A DNA stretch of 64,000 bases from an uncultured Collinsella sp. (GCA_934667065.1 CAKULD010000002.1:248001-312000), one strand, 5' to 3'; positions 19,819 to 29,111 are shown, counted from the stretch's first letter. Notes: a model not told the origin generated them from the sequence alone. Numbers and translations are program-made.

Positions 19819-19857
19819 AAACCTGCCAAAAAGGGACAGGTTTATTTTGGTAGGTTT
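19819..19857. repeat. GGGACAGGTTTATTTT-type inverted repeat
   Basis: Arms AAACCTGCCAAAA and TTTTGGTAGGTTT flank AGGGACAGGTTTA. A second copy lies at 40789-40823. Confidence 0.8.
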
Positions 19858-19970
19858 TACCTCCCAAATAGCAGGCGGATGGGCAGCCGAGCAGGCGGTG
19901 ACGCGGCCATCATTCAAATGCGAGGGCGGCCCCGAAAGACCGCCCCACTCCCCACACGGTCGGAATTCGG

Positions 19971-22106
19971 CTAATGGATAAGCTTAAAGTCCAAGTGTCC
20001 GCGCGTGGTATTGACGCGCGAGACCTCGATAATCACGCGCTGACCCAGCTCATAACGAGTCCCCGTGTCGGCGCCCGTCAGCGTAAGCGCGTCCTCGTCG
20101 AACTCGAACCACTCGTTACCCAGGCTCTTAATCGAAACCAAGCCCTCAACCTGCGTCAGATCCAAGCGAACAAAAAGACCCATGCTGCTGACCCACGAGA
20201 TGGTTCCGGTATAGCGCTCACCCAGACGATCCTCGTAGTACTGGGCGATCTTGATCTTTTGCGTCGCATGGCTGGCGGCGTCGGCCGCACGCTCGGCATC
20301 ACTGCAGGCACGACAGATCTGGGGCAGAATGCGCGGCAGCGACTCGCGCCCCTTACCGATCAGACGCGGTGTGCGGACCAGGGCGTCCTTGCCGCCCAGC
20401 TGCTCGTATGCCAGCTGCAGCTTGAGCACGCGGTGCACCACCAGATCGGGGTAGCGACGGATGGGGCTCGTAAAGTGGCAGTAGCACGACGCGGCGAGCG
20501 CAAAGTGGCCCTCGTTGCGCGGCTTGTACAGCGCACGCTGCATGCTGCGCAGAAGTAGCGTGTTGACGAGCGGTGCGTTTGCCGTACCGGCGGCAGCATC
20601 AACTGCAGCCTGCAGCTCATCGGGACTCCCCAGGGCAATACCGGCAGCACGGCGATCGTCGATGATGCCCAGCTGCGCCAGCGCAACGGCGGCACCGTGC
20701 AGGCTATCGGGGCTCGGATCCTCATGCACGCGATAGCAGGCCTCGATATCACGGTCTGCCAGCCACTCTGCAACGCACTCGTTGGCGAGCAGCATGGCTT
20801 CCTCGATAAGCGACGTGGCACACGAACGCTCGCGCGCCACAATCTGCACGGGTACTCCGTCCTCATCCAATAGAGCGCGAATCTCGGCCGTGTCAAAATC
20901 GACCGAGCCGCGGACGCGACGAATACGACGGCGAAGTTCGGCGAGTTCGTTGGCGGCGACGAGAAAATCACCCAGCTCGACGTTATAGCCACGAGCAGTT
21001 TCCTCGCACGCAAGCCCGCGATCGAGCGCTTCCTCACGCGAAGTCTCTACAGCCGCAACATCCTCGGCGGCACCCTCCAGCACCCCATACTTCACCGCGC
21101 CGGCACGCACCAGCAGCGCCTCGGCGCCATCGTAGTCCATGCGCACGCGCGAGCGAATCACGCTGGGATAGGGATCGTAGTGGCGAACGTGGCCCTGCGC
21201 ATCGAGCTCGATATCGACGGTAAACGCCAGACGGTCCTCGTCGGGACGAAGCGAGCACAGGTCGTTCGACAAGCGCTCGGGCAGCATAGGCAGCACGCGA
21301 TCGGCCAGATACACCGATGTTGTGCGATGGCGCGCCTCAAGATCGATATGCCCGTCCCAGACCACGTAGTGTGAAACGTCGGCGATGTGGACGCCCAACT
21401 TGTAACCGCCATCGGGCGTGCGCTCCAGCGAGATGGCATCGTCAAAGTCGCGCGCGTCGACCGGGTCGATTGTGATGACAAAACGGTCGCGCAGATCGCG
21501 CCGGAGCGGATCTTTGAGCGCCGCGGCCACATCGAGCGAAAGGCTCTCGGCCTCGACCAGCGCCGCCTCGGGATAGCTATCGGTATAGCCATAACGCGCC
21601 ATTACATACTGAACGCCCAGGTCGGGCGCGTCATCGCCGCCAATGCGACGCTCAATCGTCACCGTACCCGATTCCAAACGCGTCGGGTAGGTCAGAATGC
21701 GTGCGACTACAGCGTCACCGGGATGAACGCCCAGGCGCTCGGCCGAGGTGTCCTCGGGCAAAATGAAGAAATCGGCCTTGAGGCGCGAATCGAGCGGCTC
21801 GATCACGCCGAGCGGACCGGCGGTCTGGTACGTCCCCACCACACTGATGGCGGCGCGCTCGACGACCCCCTCAATCACGGCACGACGCTCACCGTGCGGG
21901 CTGTTCTTAATGCTCACGGCGACGGTATCGCCATCCATGATCTCGCGCTTACCGCGACCCATGACTTTGTAGTCGCCGTTCTCGGTTATGACATAGGCGC
22001 TGTGCTCATGGAGCTGCACGCGTCCGGTCAGACTCGGGCGGCGCTCGCTGCGCACCGGTCCACGCTTGTTGCGGGCACCGCGCTTATGCTTGTTATTGCG
22101 CCCCAT
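19971..22106 (-). CDS. rnr: Ribonuclease R
   Basis: 711 residues. A processive 3'-5' exoribonuclease of the RNB family, used in structured-RNA decay, rRNA quality control and trans-translation. A basic N-terminus (GRNNKHKRGARNKRG) precedes cold-shock domains, the RNB catalytic centre (ITIDPVDARDFDDAISL near residue 218) and a C-terminal S1 domain (from about residue 628). It functions with SmpB/tmRNA, which is encoded in the same window though not adjacent. A terminator separates it from ftsEX upstream. Confidence 0.96.
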   Translation of the reverse strand: MGRNNKHKRGARNKRGPVRSERRPSLTGRVQLHEHSAYVITENGDYKVMGRGKREIMDGDTVAVSIKNSPHGERRAVIEGVVERAAISVVGTYQTAGPLGVIEPLDSRLKADFFILPEDTSAERLGVHPGDAVVARILTYPTRLESGTVTIERRIGGDDAPDLGVQYVMARYGYTDSYPEAALVEAESLSLDVAAALKDPLRRDLRDRFVITIDPVDARDFDDAISLERTPDGGYKLGVHIADVSHYVVWDGHIDLEARHRTTSVYLADRVLPMLPERLSNDLCSLRPDEDRLAFTVDIELDAQGHVRHYDPYPSVIRSRVRMDYDGAEALLVRAGAVKYGVLEGAAEDVAAVETSREEALDRGLACEETARGYNVELGDFLVAANELAELRRRIRRVRGSVDFDTAEIRALLDEDGVPVQIVARERSCATSLIEEAMLLANECVAEWLADRDIEACYRVHEDPSPDSLHGAAVALAQLGIIDDRRAAGIALGSPDELQAAVDAAAGTANAPLVNTLLLRSMQRALYKPRNEGHFALAASCYCHFTSPIRRYPDLVVHRVLKLQLAYEQLGGKDALVRTPRLIGKGRESLPRILPQICRACSDAERAADAASHATQKIKIAQYYEDRLGERYTGTISWVSSMGLFVRLDLTQVEGLVSIKSLGNEWFEFDEDALTLTGADTGTRYELGQRVIIEVSRVNTTRGHLDFKLIH

Positions 22107-22176
22107 GGCGCCTCCTAACTATCGATTGCATACTCCAAAGAGTCTACCCAAATGATCCCCAAGCGGCAGAGGAATC

Positions 22177-22210
22177 AAAAAACGGGCCGCCCCATAAGAG
22201 ACGACCCGTT
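22177..22210 (-). terminator. Terminator of ftsEX
   Basis: On the reverse strand AACGGGTCG pairs with CGGCCCGTT (one mismatch) and TTTTTG follows, 24 bases after the ftsX stop. Confidence 0.8.
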
Positions 22211-22233
22211 GGAAGGGTGAATTCCAGGCATGC

Positions 22234-23154
22234 CTACACGCGCAGGTAGCGGCGCATGGCGATGGCAGAACCAAAGAGACCGATAATCACGCCGACCAGA
22301 ATCAGCGCAGCATAGGTCACCAGGTAGTACTGCATCGGCAGGGCAAACGACATCCAGCCGATGCTCTCCTGCAGACGCGGAATCATCAAATTGCGCAGCA
22401 GCTCCAGAACACCGATGGAAAGCAGCGAGCCCAAAATGGCCTGCAGTACGCCCTCGGTGATAAACGGGCCGCGAATGAAGCCGTTGCTGGCGCCGACCAG
22501 ACGCATAATCGCAATCTCACGACGACGCGCCGTGATGGAAAGGCGAATCGTGTTGTTGATGAAGATAAATGCGATAAAGGTCAGAAGGCCAACGAGCACC
22601 ACGGCGGCGATGCGGATGTAGTTGGTCACCTGGAACAGGCGGCTCACTTCCTCCTGGCCGTACAGCACGCTCGCGTTGACGTCGCCGTCATCCGCGATCT
22701 TCTGGAAATCGGCATCCTTCTTGAGCTTCTCTGCCGTGCTCTCGACCTTGGACGGATCGTCCATCTCAATTGCAAACGAAGCCGGCAGCGGATTCTGGCC
22801 ATCGAGCGCGCTCATGGTGGCGTCGGCGTTGCCCGACATCTTGCTCGTATACTCGGCCAGCGCGTCATCCTTGTCCTTGTAGGTCACGGACTTGACGTTG
22901 CTCCATGTCTTAAGCTCAGCCTCAAAAGCCTGAACATCGGCCTGATCGGCGTCATCGCTAATGAACGCGTTGATGACAACCTGATCCTCGACGGTGCCGA
23001 TCACGGAGTTCAGCATCGCGGAGCCCATAATGAACAAGCCGATGATAAACAGCGAAAGGAAAATCGTGATGACGGCGCCGAGCGAGGTGGTCCAGTTACG
23101 GAAGAAGTGGCTGATTGCCTCCTTGAAGGAGTAGCCCACGTTAGTTGGTGCCAT
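22234..23154 (-). CDS. ftsX: Cell division protein FtsX
   Basis: 306 residues, four membrane segments: one near residues 25-48, a periplasm-facing/extracytoplasmic domain (50-170), then three after residue 180. FtsX with FtsE activates peptidoglycan hydrolases at division. The SITARRREIAIMRLVGASNGF segment is the cytoplasmic coupling helix that contacts FtsE. The ATG overlaps the 3' end of ftsE by 14 bases, so the pair is translationally coupled. Confidence 0.95.
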   Translation of the reverse strand: MAPTNVGYSFKEAISHFFRNWTTSLGAVITIFLSLFIIGLFIMGSAMLNSVIGTVEDQVVINAFISDDADQADVQAFEAELKTWSNVKSVTYKDKDDALAEYTSKMSGNADATMSALDGQNPLPASFAIEMDDPSKVESTAEKLKKDADFQKIADDGDVNASVLYGQEEVSRLFQVTNYIRIAAVVLVGLLTFIAFIFINNTIRLSITARRREIAIMRLVGASNGFIRGPFITEGVLQAILGSLLSIGVLELLRNLMIPRLQESIGWMSFALPMQYYLVTYAALILVGVIIGLFGSAIAMRRYLRV

Positions 23155-24361
23155 AGTTGCCGTAACCTCCCCTCTCCTGGTCGCGGATAACGTGGCCGCC
23201 CTCGAGGGCGATCACGCGACGGTGCATGCTATCGACCATCTCGCGGTCGTGCGTAGCCACGATCACGGTCGTGCCGGTGCGGTTAATGCGCTCGAGCAGC
23301 TTCATGATGCCCAGCGAAATCGCCGGGTCGAGGTTGCCCGTAGGCTCGTCGCAGATCAGCAGCGGCGGGCGGTTGACCATGGCGCGAGCGACGGCGACGC
23401 GCTGCTGCTCGCCACCCGAAAGCTGGTCGGGCAGGGAGTCCATCTGATCGGCAAGACCGACCAGACGCAGGACCTCGGGCACCTGGCTGCGAATGACGCC
23501 CTTGGGCTTGCCGATGCACTGCAGGGCAAACGCCACGTTTTCGTAGGCGGTCTTTTGCGGCAGAAGCTTAAAGTCCTGGAACACGGCGCCAATCTGACGG
23601 CGCAGGAACGGAACCTTACGGTTCTTGATCTTCATGAGGTCCTGACCGGCAACCAGGATGCGGCCGCTCGTCGGCTTGACGTCGCGGTTGAGCGTCGACA
23701 GCAGCGTGGTCTTACCCGAACCGGAGTGACCGACCAGGAAGACGAACTCGCCCGGATAGATCTCGATGTTAATGTCATCGAGCGCGGGCTTGTTGGGCTG
23801 CGCCGGGTAGATCTTGGTGACGTGCTCCATAAGGATGACGGGCTCGACACCTGCCTGCTTGGCCATCTTTTTGCGGCTCGCCTGCGGGTCGATGGGCGCG
23901 AACACCGACGTAAAATCGGGGTTGTTGAGCGCGTTATCGAGGCTTGCGACCTCGGCTGCCTGATCGCTCTCGACCACCGGGGCAGCAGGCTGCGTGGGAT
24001 CGGGAATAGCGGCAAAGAGGCCAGACTGCGCAGGCTGAGGAGCCGGTGTCGCAGGAGCCATGGGGTCGGGAATGCCGGCCATGCTAGGCTGCGGCGCGGC
24101 GGCGCCAGCCTGAGGCTGCTCCACGCGAGCGGTCACAGCCTGAACGGGCTCAAAACCCGCCGTGCCGGAAAGCGCAACATCGCTGATGGGATTGTAGGCA
24201 AAGGGATCGGATGCCGGCTGTGCCTGATCTGCCGGCTGAGCGGGGGCCTGAGCAACAGGCTGGCCCTCTGAATCCGGAGTGGCGAAACGACTGCCCTGGA
24301 CGCCTGGCTGCGTCTTGGGGGCGTCATCGCCCGCACCGGAGGTACGGAAGTGGTTACCCAC
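23141..24361 (-). CDS. ftsE: Cell division ATPase FtsE with long N-terminal extension
   Basis: 406 residues, against about 220-230 for the family. The ABC ATPase occupies roughly residues 174-400: Walker A GHSGSGKTT near 211, signature LSGGEQQR, Walker B LLICDEP and switch His in ATHDRE. Residues 1-172 are a Pro/Ala/Gln/Asp-rich segment, probably disordered, with a repeated (A)GIPDPMAP / AIPDPTQP motif. The GTG at 24361 has AAGGAG six bases upstream, while the internal ATG near the ATPase lacks a site, so the extension is likely translated. Confidence 0.95.
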   Translation of the reverse strand: MGNHFRTSGAGDDAPKTQPGVQGSRFATPDSEGQPVAQAPAQPADQAQPASDPFAYNPISDVALSGTAGFEPVQAVTARVEQPQAGAAAPQPSMAGIPDPMAPATPAPQPAQSGLFAAIPDPTQPAAPVVESDQAAEVASLDNALNNPDFTSVFAPIDPQASRKKMAKQAGVEPVILMEHVTKIYPAQPNKPALDDINIEIYPGEFVFLVGHSGSGKTTLLSTLNRDVKPTSGRILVAGQDLMKIKNRKVPFLRRQIGAVFQDFKLLPQKTAYENVAFALQCIGKPKGVIRSQVPEVLRLVGLADQMDSLPDQLSGGEQQRVAVARAMVNRPPLLICDEPTGNLDPAISLGIMKLLERINRTGTTVIVATHDREMVDSMHRRVIALEGGHVIRDQERGGYGNYGTN

Positions 24362-24865
24362 TGGTGCTCCTTATCGTCGTGCGTTTAAACTACATGAGCG
24401 CTTTGTATTTTAGCAGCATTAGCTTTGCTGCACATAAGAAGCATGGCGCACCTTGGATTCCCGTCGGCCGCCATGAATATCAACTTCATCCGAACTCCTC
24501 TGATGGATGGTCCGCGCTTTCCAAGCGCTTCCCCCGTCCGCCTCAATCGGGCATACTTCAATCATTGTGAAAAGCCCTAGGGCTTTTAGCGGCTGCGGGT
24601 ACCTGTACCTTCAGCCGCATTTTTCTTATCTTGTGGAGCCGATATGGGAGATTTCGGCATCGCGACAACAAGGGAACGGCCATGAATCGTCTGCGCCGGG
24701 CAGCTCCGAGCCCTGCGCAGACGATTCATGGCGCACAGGGACTACTTCTCCAAGCAGAGCGAGCTGAAGAACGGTCTGGCCATGCTCAGCGAGGTCATAG
24801 ACAGGGCGGCCGATCGGCTCTCACGGCCATACGGCCATAGCGGACACGTCTCGTAGCACCAGAAG
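24362..24865. other. Gene-poor region upstream of ftsE
   Basis: No convincing full gene. It holds a perfect 17-base inverted repeat (24680-24731) and a short plus-strand frame from 24728 to 24856 (starts MAHRDYFSKQSELKNGL, 42 residues) that looks like a remnant of a longer gene. It opens the accessory region that runs to 33.4 kb. Confidence 0.5.
24680..24731. repeat. Perfect 17-base inverted repeat
   Basis: CCATGAATCGTCTGCGC at 24680-24696 and its exact complement at 24715-24731, with an 18-base loop. Confidence 0.85.
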
Positions 24866-25108
24866 TCAGCTCTCCGTATCCATCACCGCCCAGCTCACAG
24901 GCGCAATACCCGGAATAGGCATTAGACAAGAGGGACAGGTGGCCTGATAGTCCCCCAACTTTGTCCTGCGTTGCATCGAGGCGGAGGCATATACCGCCTT
25001 TCGAGCGCGAGTGACGCCGACGTATAGCAGGCCGGTTTCCTCGATAAGCCCGTCTGGCATTCTCCTCATATCGACAATCCGGCAACTTTGCGCGGAACGT
25101 GAGCACAT
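24866..25108 (-). pseudogene. Remnant of a UvrD/PcrA-like helicase C-terminus
   Basis: Only about 80 residues remain. They contain EETGLLYVGVTRARKAVYAS, which is helicase motif VI of superfamily 1A (UvrD, PcrA, Rep and related addiction or defence helicases), followed by a QRR...PSCLMPIPG tail like the end of such proteins. Everything upstream of motif VI is missing, and no ribosome binding site precedes the frame. The rest of the gene must have been deleted or replaced. It belongs to the degraded left part of accessory region A. Confidence 0.65.
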
Positions 25109-25397
25109 ATCAGCTCTGTCGCACTGAACCTGCGCCCCCGACTCCCAAGAAGCTCAAAGAGATCGCGCCTCGTTCAAATGACCAGAGCGGTTTGGGAAAG
25201 TGAATAAGCTCCCTTTCCGCCTGCCACCCCCTCGCATATCCGCCACACACCAAGCATCGCTGGCTGCGGTTTCCCCCATTACATGGGACGCACGCGCCTT
25301 ACGACCCGCGCCGAGCCGTATGAACCCGTCCTCCAACGGCACCCGCACGCTCATCGCGTCCGGCAGAAGCGACCGCCGCATCGGCGCCGCCCCGGCA

Positions 25398-25853
25398 TCA
25401 CGCCACCCCGCAGAATGCGATCCCCGCGCCGCTAAGCTCCGCCAGCACGGCGCGGGCCGCCTGCGTTGGCCCGCTCTCCACGCCGTCGCCCACATGGCGC
25501 GACACCTTGAGCGCCACCACGTCGCCGCCGTGATCCGCGAGCAGAGCCTTGGCCGCCGTTACGCTGCGAGCGCCCACGAGGCGCAGCTCGTACTCCACGC
25601 GCTCGTCCGTAGCGGCGGTCTTCACCGCCTCGATCTCACCGCGAAGCGCCTCGGCAGCCTCCTTGGAAGCGGAGGCATCGGCCACCTGTGCCTCAAACTC
25701 CGCGATCCGCTCGTCCCGCTTCGCAAGCATCGCCTGGTAGTCGTCGCCGGCTCCGCCCAGGGCCGTCACTTCCCCTTGCTCCTGTGCGTCTTCCGAGCCC
25801 GCCTCTTGCTGCTGCGCCTCGTCCGCTTGCCCGCCATTCGATCCCTCCTTCAC
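25398..25853 (-). pseudogene. Phage scaffold (gp20-like) remnant
   Basis: 151 residues with an acidic, Gln/Glu-rich N-terminus and a long coiled coil (DERIAEFEAQVADASASKEA), then YELRLVGARSVTAAKALLAD. That layout resembles minor structural/scaffold proteins of the phage GP20 type. A good GAAGGAGG site precedes an ATG in another frame at 25836, whereas this frame starts at a GTG inside that site, which suggests a frameshift near the start. The C-terminus also drifts from the family. I regard it as a decayed phage gene; identification is tentative. Confidence 0.35.
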
Positions 25854-26062
25854 GAGAACCGCCTTTCCGCTCGTACGGCAAGCACAACAAGATGCCCGCC
25901 TGGTTACTCATCAAGAGCAGCCTAGGCGGGCGTCAAAAAGTCAACCGCGCATCGGAGCCGCAAGGCGGCAGTGCCCGAAGAAATACGTCCCACTGGGTTA
26001 CACACACCGAACTTAAGAAGCGTTTTTGGGCCATCATGGTAAAATTCCCATCGGAGGTAACG

Positions 26063-26884
26063 ATGGAGACCATGCTACTTGATGACATAGAGTTGAGGGA
26101 GACTGCAAAGCGGCTCTACGATTCATACTCGACTGTTCTCTCCGAATCCAAGCTCATCTCCATCATCCAAGACGTCCTCGGCGACTTCGCCCCCGCGCTC
26201 GACTCCAAATACGCGGCCCGAAGGACCATCAACGACTTGGTGATGGGTTATTACCCGAACGAAGCCACCATCAAGGCCAATTTCATCGATAGGGTCCTCT
26301 TTCCGCTGAGCCCCGCGAACATCTCCATCTTCGAGCTTCCCATCGGCAACAGCCGCGTGGACATGTGTAAGGTCAACGGCCACAGCGCCGCCTACGAGAT
26401 CAAGACCGACCTCGACACGTTCGATCGTCTCGAGGGCCAGTTGAGCGACTACTTCGACGTGTTCGAGACCGTCTACGTCGTGACGTCCGACAAGCGTTGG
26501 CAAGAACTGCCAAGCTACGTCCCCGAGGCCTGTGGGATTTACTCCTACAGCCAGGACGCAAGGGACGGCTCCTATCACTTCAAGGCACAGCGCAAAGCCA
26601 TCAAAAGCACCAACCTGGACTCCGAAAAGCAGCTCGCGGTCATGCCCAAGCGCGCCCTCTGCGAGACCTTCGGCATCGACGGCGGGGGCACGTCAAAGCC
26701 CGCCATCATTCAAGAGTGTCTTGCCGAGAACAGCCAAGCCAAAATCAATCGGCTGTTTAAGGCCTATCTCAAGCAACGCTACGGTGCCTACTGGGAGCAC
26801 TTCTGCAAAGTAAAGCCGCAGGTCTTCGGTATTGACTACGAATGGTTCTACCGCAACAGACTAGAGCCGGAGATTGTGTACTAG
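26063..26884 (+). CDS. sce7726-family protein (PD-(D/E)XK nuclease-like)
   Basis: 273 residues. The central block has the layout of a restriction-endonuclease fold: Asp100 in NSRVDMCKVN, then Glu112 and Lys114 in AAYEIKTDL and Gln126 in RLEGQLSDYF. This matches the uncharacterised sce7726 family, typically encoded beside sce7725. An N-terminal helical part and the phrase GYYPNEATIKANFI also fit. The ATG at 26063 has GGAGG seven bases upstream; a longer frame upstream is ruled out. It converges on the sce7725-like gene, and their stop codons overlap in one CTAG. Function unknown; nuclease activity is inferred. Confidence 0.75.
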   Translation: METMLLDDIELRETAKRLYDSYSTVLSESKLISIIQDVLGDFAPALDSKYAARRTINDLVMGYYPNEATIKANFIDRVLFPLSPANISIFELPIGNSRVDMCKVNGHSAAYEIKTDLDTFDRLEGQLSDYFDVFETVYVVTSDKRWQELPSYVPEACGIYSYSQDARDGSYHFKAQRKAIKSTNLDSEKQLAVMPKRALCETFGIDGGGTSKPAIIQECLAENSQAKINRLFKAYLKQRYGAYWEHFCKVKPQVFGIDYEWFYRNRLEPEIVY

Positions 26885-28023
26885 AGGTTGTAGCTGTTAC
26901 CGTGGGCGAGGTAGAGCTGCTGCACGTAGCGAACAACGGTGTACACAATCCAAGTCTGCCAACCGCCATAGTTTCCGGCTGCGGCATGATCAGCTATTTC
27001 AGACAGTACGGCGCATTCGCCAGCACGTCTTTCCAGCTCGCCCCTGTCTGCAAGTATCTGTTTTACGACATCGTCGTAGCCGGATTGGCCTTTCTTCACG
27101 TCTGGATTGATATACCTTTTGAAGGTATTTGATGAACCGTCATAAAAAAGGCCAAGAGCACGTCCAGTGGCCCCCGCGCCCGGACGGGGCGGTAAGGAAT
27201 CACGAAGCCCGGCATAGTCGCCGACGCCTTCGAAACCATATTCGGAAAAGTCACGAATGTGGCTATTGTCGATGAAACAGCCATCTTCGTACACCTTGTT
27301 CCCGTCATCGCGTTTGCGCGGCGAACACAGTAGGACAGAGTGCGCCGCAATATGAAGGTCAGCCAACTCGTCAAACTCTTCGATACGAGAAGCGGGCGGG
27401 GTCTCGTTGATGTCGTAAATCAAGTAGTCATCCGGCCCCAAAAGGTCAGACAAGATGTGCTCGTACCCCTCATATGTCGATATCCGGATGGCGACTGGTT
27501 TATTTGAAGAAGTCTTCCTTAGCTCCAAAATCAAAGCTTCCAAGGATTTTGGTGAGAGGTTGGACAGCTCGTCAATCACCGAGATGACCGGGATGAGATC
27601 TCGATAGTCGGCAAGCCGCTTAACCGCCTCCTCGTAAAACGCCAAGTCGTTGCTCATTTTAAGAACAAGCTTGCATTTTGAGGGGTCGGCGCCTTTGTAT
27701 TTGGGCATATAGCAGCGGAAGAAGTCGACCAACACCTTTTTACCGGCAAAGGCATCACTAATGTTATCCAAGGTGACATCGCGCTCAGTCTCAAGATCAT
27801 CTACCGTGCACATACGGGGCTGACCTTTGCGCTTTCCACTTTTATATGGCTTGTTGACCTTGACGTACTCACCCGTTGAGGGATCGACCAGCCTATCAAA
27901 GGCAACGTCCTTCTTAACCACCTCGACCAAAGGCAGAAGCCCTTCGTCTAAAAGTCCGAGCTCCCGCAGCCTTTGTACGGCCCTGAACTCATTTAGGCGA
28001 TTCTTTAGTGTGAGGACATACAT
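26881..28023 (-). CDS. sce7725-family (beta-protein-like) protein
   Basis: 380 residues. It begins MYVLTLKNRLNEFRAVQRL and continues LLPLVEVVKKDVAF, the N-terminal pattern of sce7725/beta-family proteins, which are predicted to fold as an alpha/beta barrel. A basic insertion (KSGKRKGQPRM near residue 65) and a C-terminal helical tail lengthen it relative to what I expect for the family. It is the third gene of an operon with the HigB-like and HigA/ImmA-like genes (13-base gap to the latter). The partner sce7726 lies opposite. No activity is known for the family. Confidence 0.75.
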   Translation of the reverse strand: MYVLTLKNRLNEFRAVQRLRELGLLDEGLLPLVEVVKKDVAFDRLVDPSTGEYVKVNKPYKSGKRKGQPRMCTVDDLETERDVTLDNISDAFAGKKVLVDFFRCYMPKYKGADPSKCKLVLKMSNDLAFYEEAVKRLADYRDLIPVISVIDELSNLSPKSLEALILELRKTSSNKPVAIRISTYEGYEHILSDLLGPDDYLIYDINETPPASRIEEFDELADLHIAAHSVLLCSPRKRDDGNKVYEDGCFIDNSHIRDFSEYGFEGVGDYAGLRDSLPPRPGAGATGRALGLFYDGSSNTFKRYINPDVKKGQSGYDDVVKQILADRGELERRAGECAVLSEIADHAAAGNYGGWQTWIVYTVVRYVQQLYLAHGNSYNL

Positions 28024-28036
28024 GGGGCGTCACCTA

Positions 28037-29089
28037 CTAACAAGCGGACTTAAGATTAGAGAAAGCGTCAAACCCGATGCATCCATCATGCTGAAGAAAG
28101 CCGACCGTAATACCCGGATCCACCCTCTGGCTGGACGAGAATTCCCTGATTCTTCCCTCAGTAAAATGACCGGCTGCAACAAAGCTCTCATACTCGTCCA
28201 GGTCTACGAAGAAACGCCTTGCGAACGCATTGGCCTCTTCGTCCTTATGCTCTTCGCTTGCAAGTTCTTCCATCGACACGATTTGCTGCTTGGGGTCGTA
28301 ATGAAACAAGAGGTGTGCAAGCTCATGCACGACCGTAAACCAGACATGATCATGAGTCTTGTATCGCTTGCTGATGAAAATAGCAGGATGACCCAAGTAG
28401 GTTGTCAACACGCCACGTACTTTAGCGTTCGAGATAGCTTCATGCTCAACTAGGTAAACTCCACACCTGTTCAGAAACTTGCGTGCGCTCTTGATAGAAC
28501 CGTTTACATCTGGATTCAGGGCAATCTTCTTCAAACGACCAAGCGACGACTCAAGCAGCTCTCTAGAGTATTGAGTATCGCTTAAATCCTTATTCTGAGT
28601 CTCAATCTCCTCTTTGCAGAGCCCGAGCCAAACGGCAACAGCCTCCGAATTGCCACCATCCTGCATGAACTCCATCCCGCCGGGAATTGCAGTCATGTAG
28701 CGGTCAAAATCCGAAACGCCCAGAATCTTCAGCATAGCCGCAGCTTGCTCAACCAAAGACATGCTCGTTCGCGGAAAGACCTCCTTGAAATGAAACCTCT
28801 TGGCGATCTCCTTAAGGTCAAGCTCCTCCAGATGCGCCTCCTCGCGTTCGCGGGCAAGGTACTCCTGATACTTGACCTCATAGTTAAGCCAAAAACTCGC
28901 GGGAACGTCGGGCATGACCTTCTCAAGCTTCAGCGCCATGTCCTCGGTAAGCCTGGTCTTCCCGTTCAGAAGCTGGGAGAGGTGGCGCTCGCTCACGCCG
29001 GTACGCTTCGAAACTTCCTTTTGGGTCAAACCGCGCGCATCAAGGTATTCCTTGATGATCTCGCCGGGCGCGACGATGAAATCACTCAT
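28037..29089 (-). CDS. HigA-like antitoxin fused to ImmA/IrrE metallopeptidase
   Basis: 350 residues. Residues 1-80 are an XRE/HigA helix-turn-helix (LTQKEVSKRTGVSERHLSQL). The C-terminal part holds the zinc protease motif HELAH at 255-259 with a likely third ligand in DEEANAFA (about 284). Such fusions act as antitoxin-repressors that may cut a target on stress or phage signals. The ATG at 29089 has GGAGAGGAG upstream. It sits between the HigB-like toxin (22 bases upstream) and sce7725 (13 bases downstream). It probably binds the dyad at 29457-29494. Confidence 0.88.
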   Translation of the reverse strand: MSDFIVAPGEIIKEYLDARGLTQKEVSKRTGVSERHLSQLLNGKTRLTEDMALKLEKVMPDVPASFWLNYEVKYQEYLAREREEAHLEELDLKEIAKRFHFKEVFPRTSMSLVEQAAAMLKILGVSDFDRYMTAIPGGMEFMQDGGNSEAVAVWLGLCKEEIETQNKDLSDTQYSRELLESSLGRLKKIALNPDVNGSIKSARKFLNRCGVYLVEHEAISNAKVRGVLTTYLGHPAIFISKRYKTHDHVWFTVVHELAHLLFHYDPKQQIVSMEELASEEHKDEEANAFARRFFVDLDEYESFVAAGHFTEGRIREFSSSQRVDPGITVGFLQHDGCIGFDAFSNLKSAC

Positions 29090-29111
29090 AGCTATCTTCT
29101 CCTCTCCTAGC

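Noticed and set aside
19924..19945. A terminator after rnr
   Set aside because: The stem GGGCGG/CCGCCC is short and no T-run follows on the reverse strand.
25154..25495. A second phage-like gene downstream of the scaffold-like remnant
   Set aside because: No ribosome site, no recognisable domain, and it overlaps the remnant in another frame.
25898..25931. A terminator at GCCCGCCT...AGGCGGGC
   Set aside because: The loop is long and no T-run follows on either strand; it may be chance pairing in high-GC DNA.
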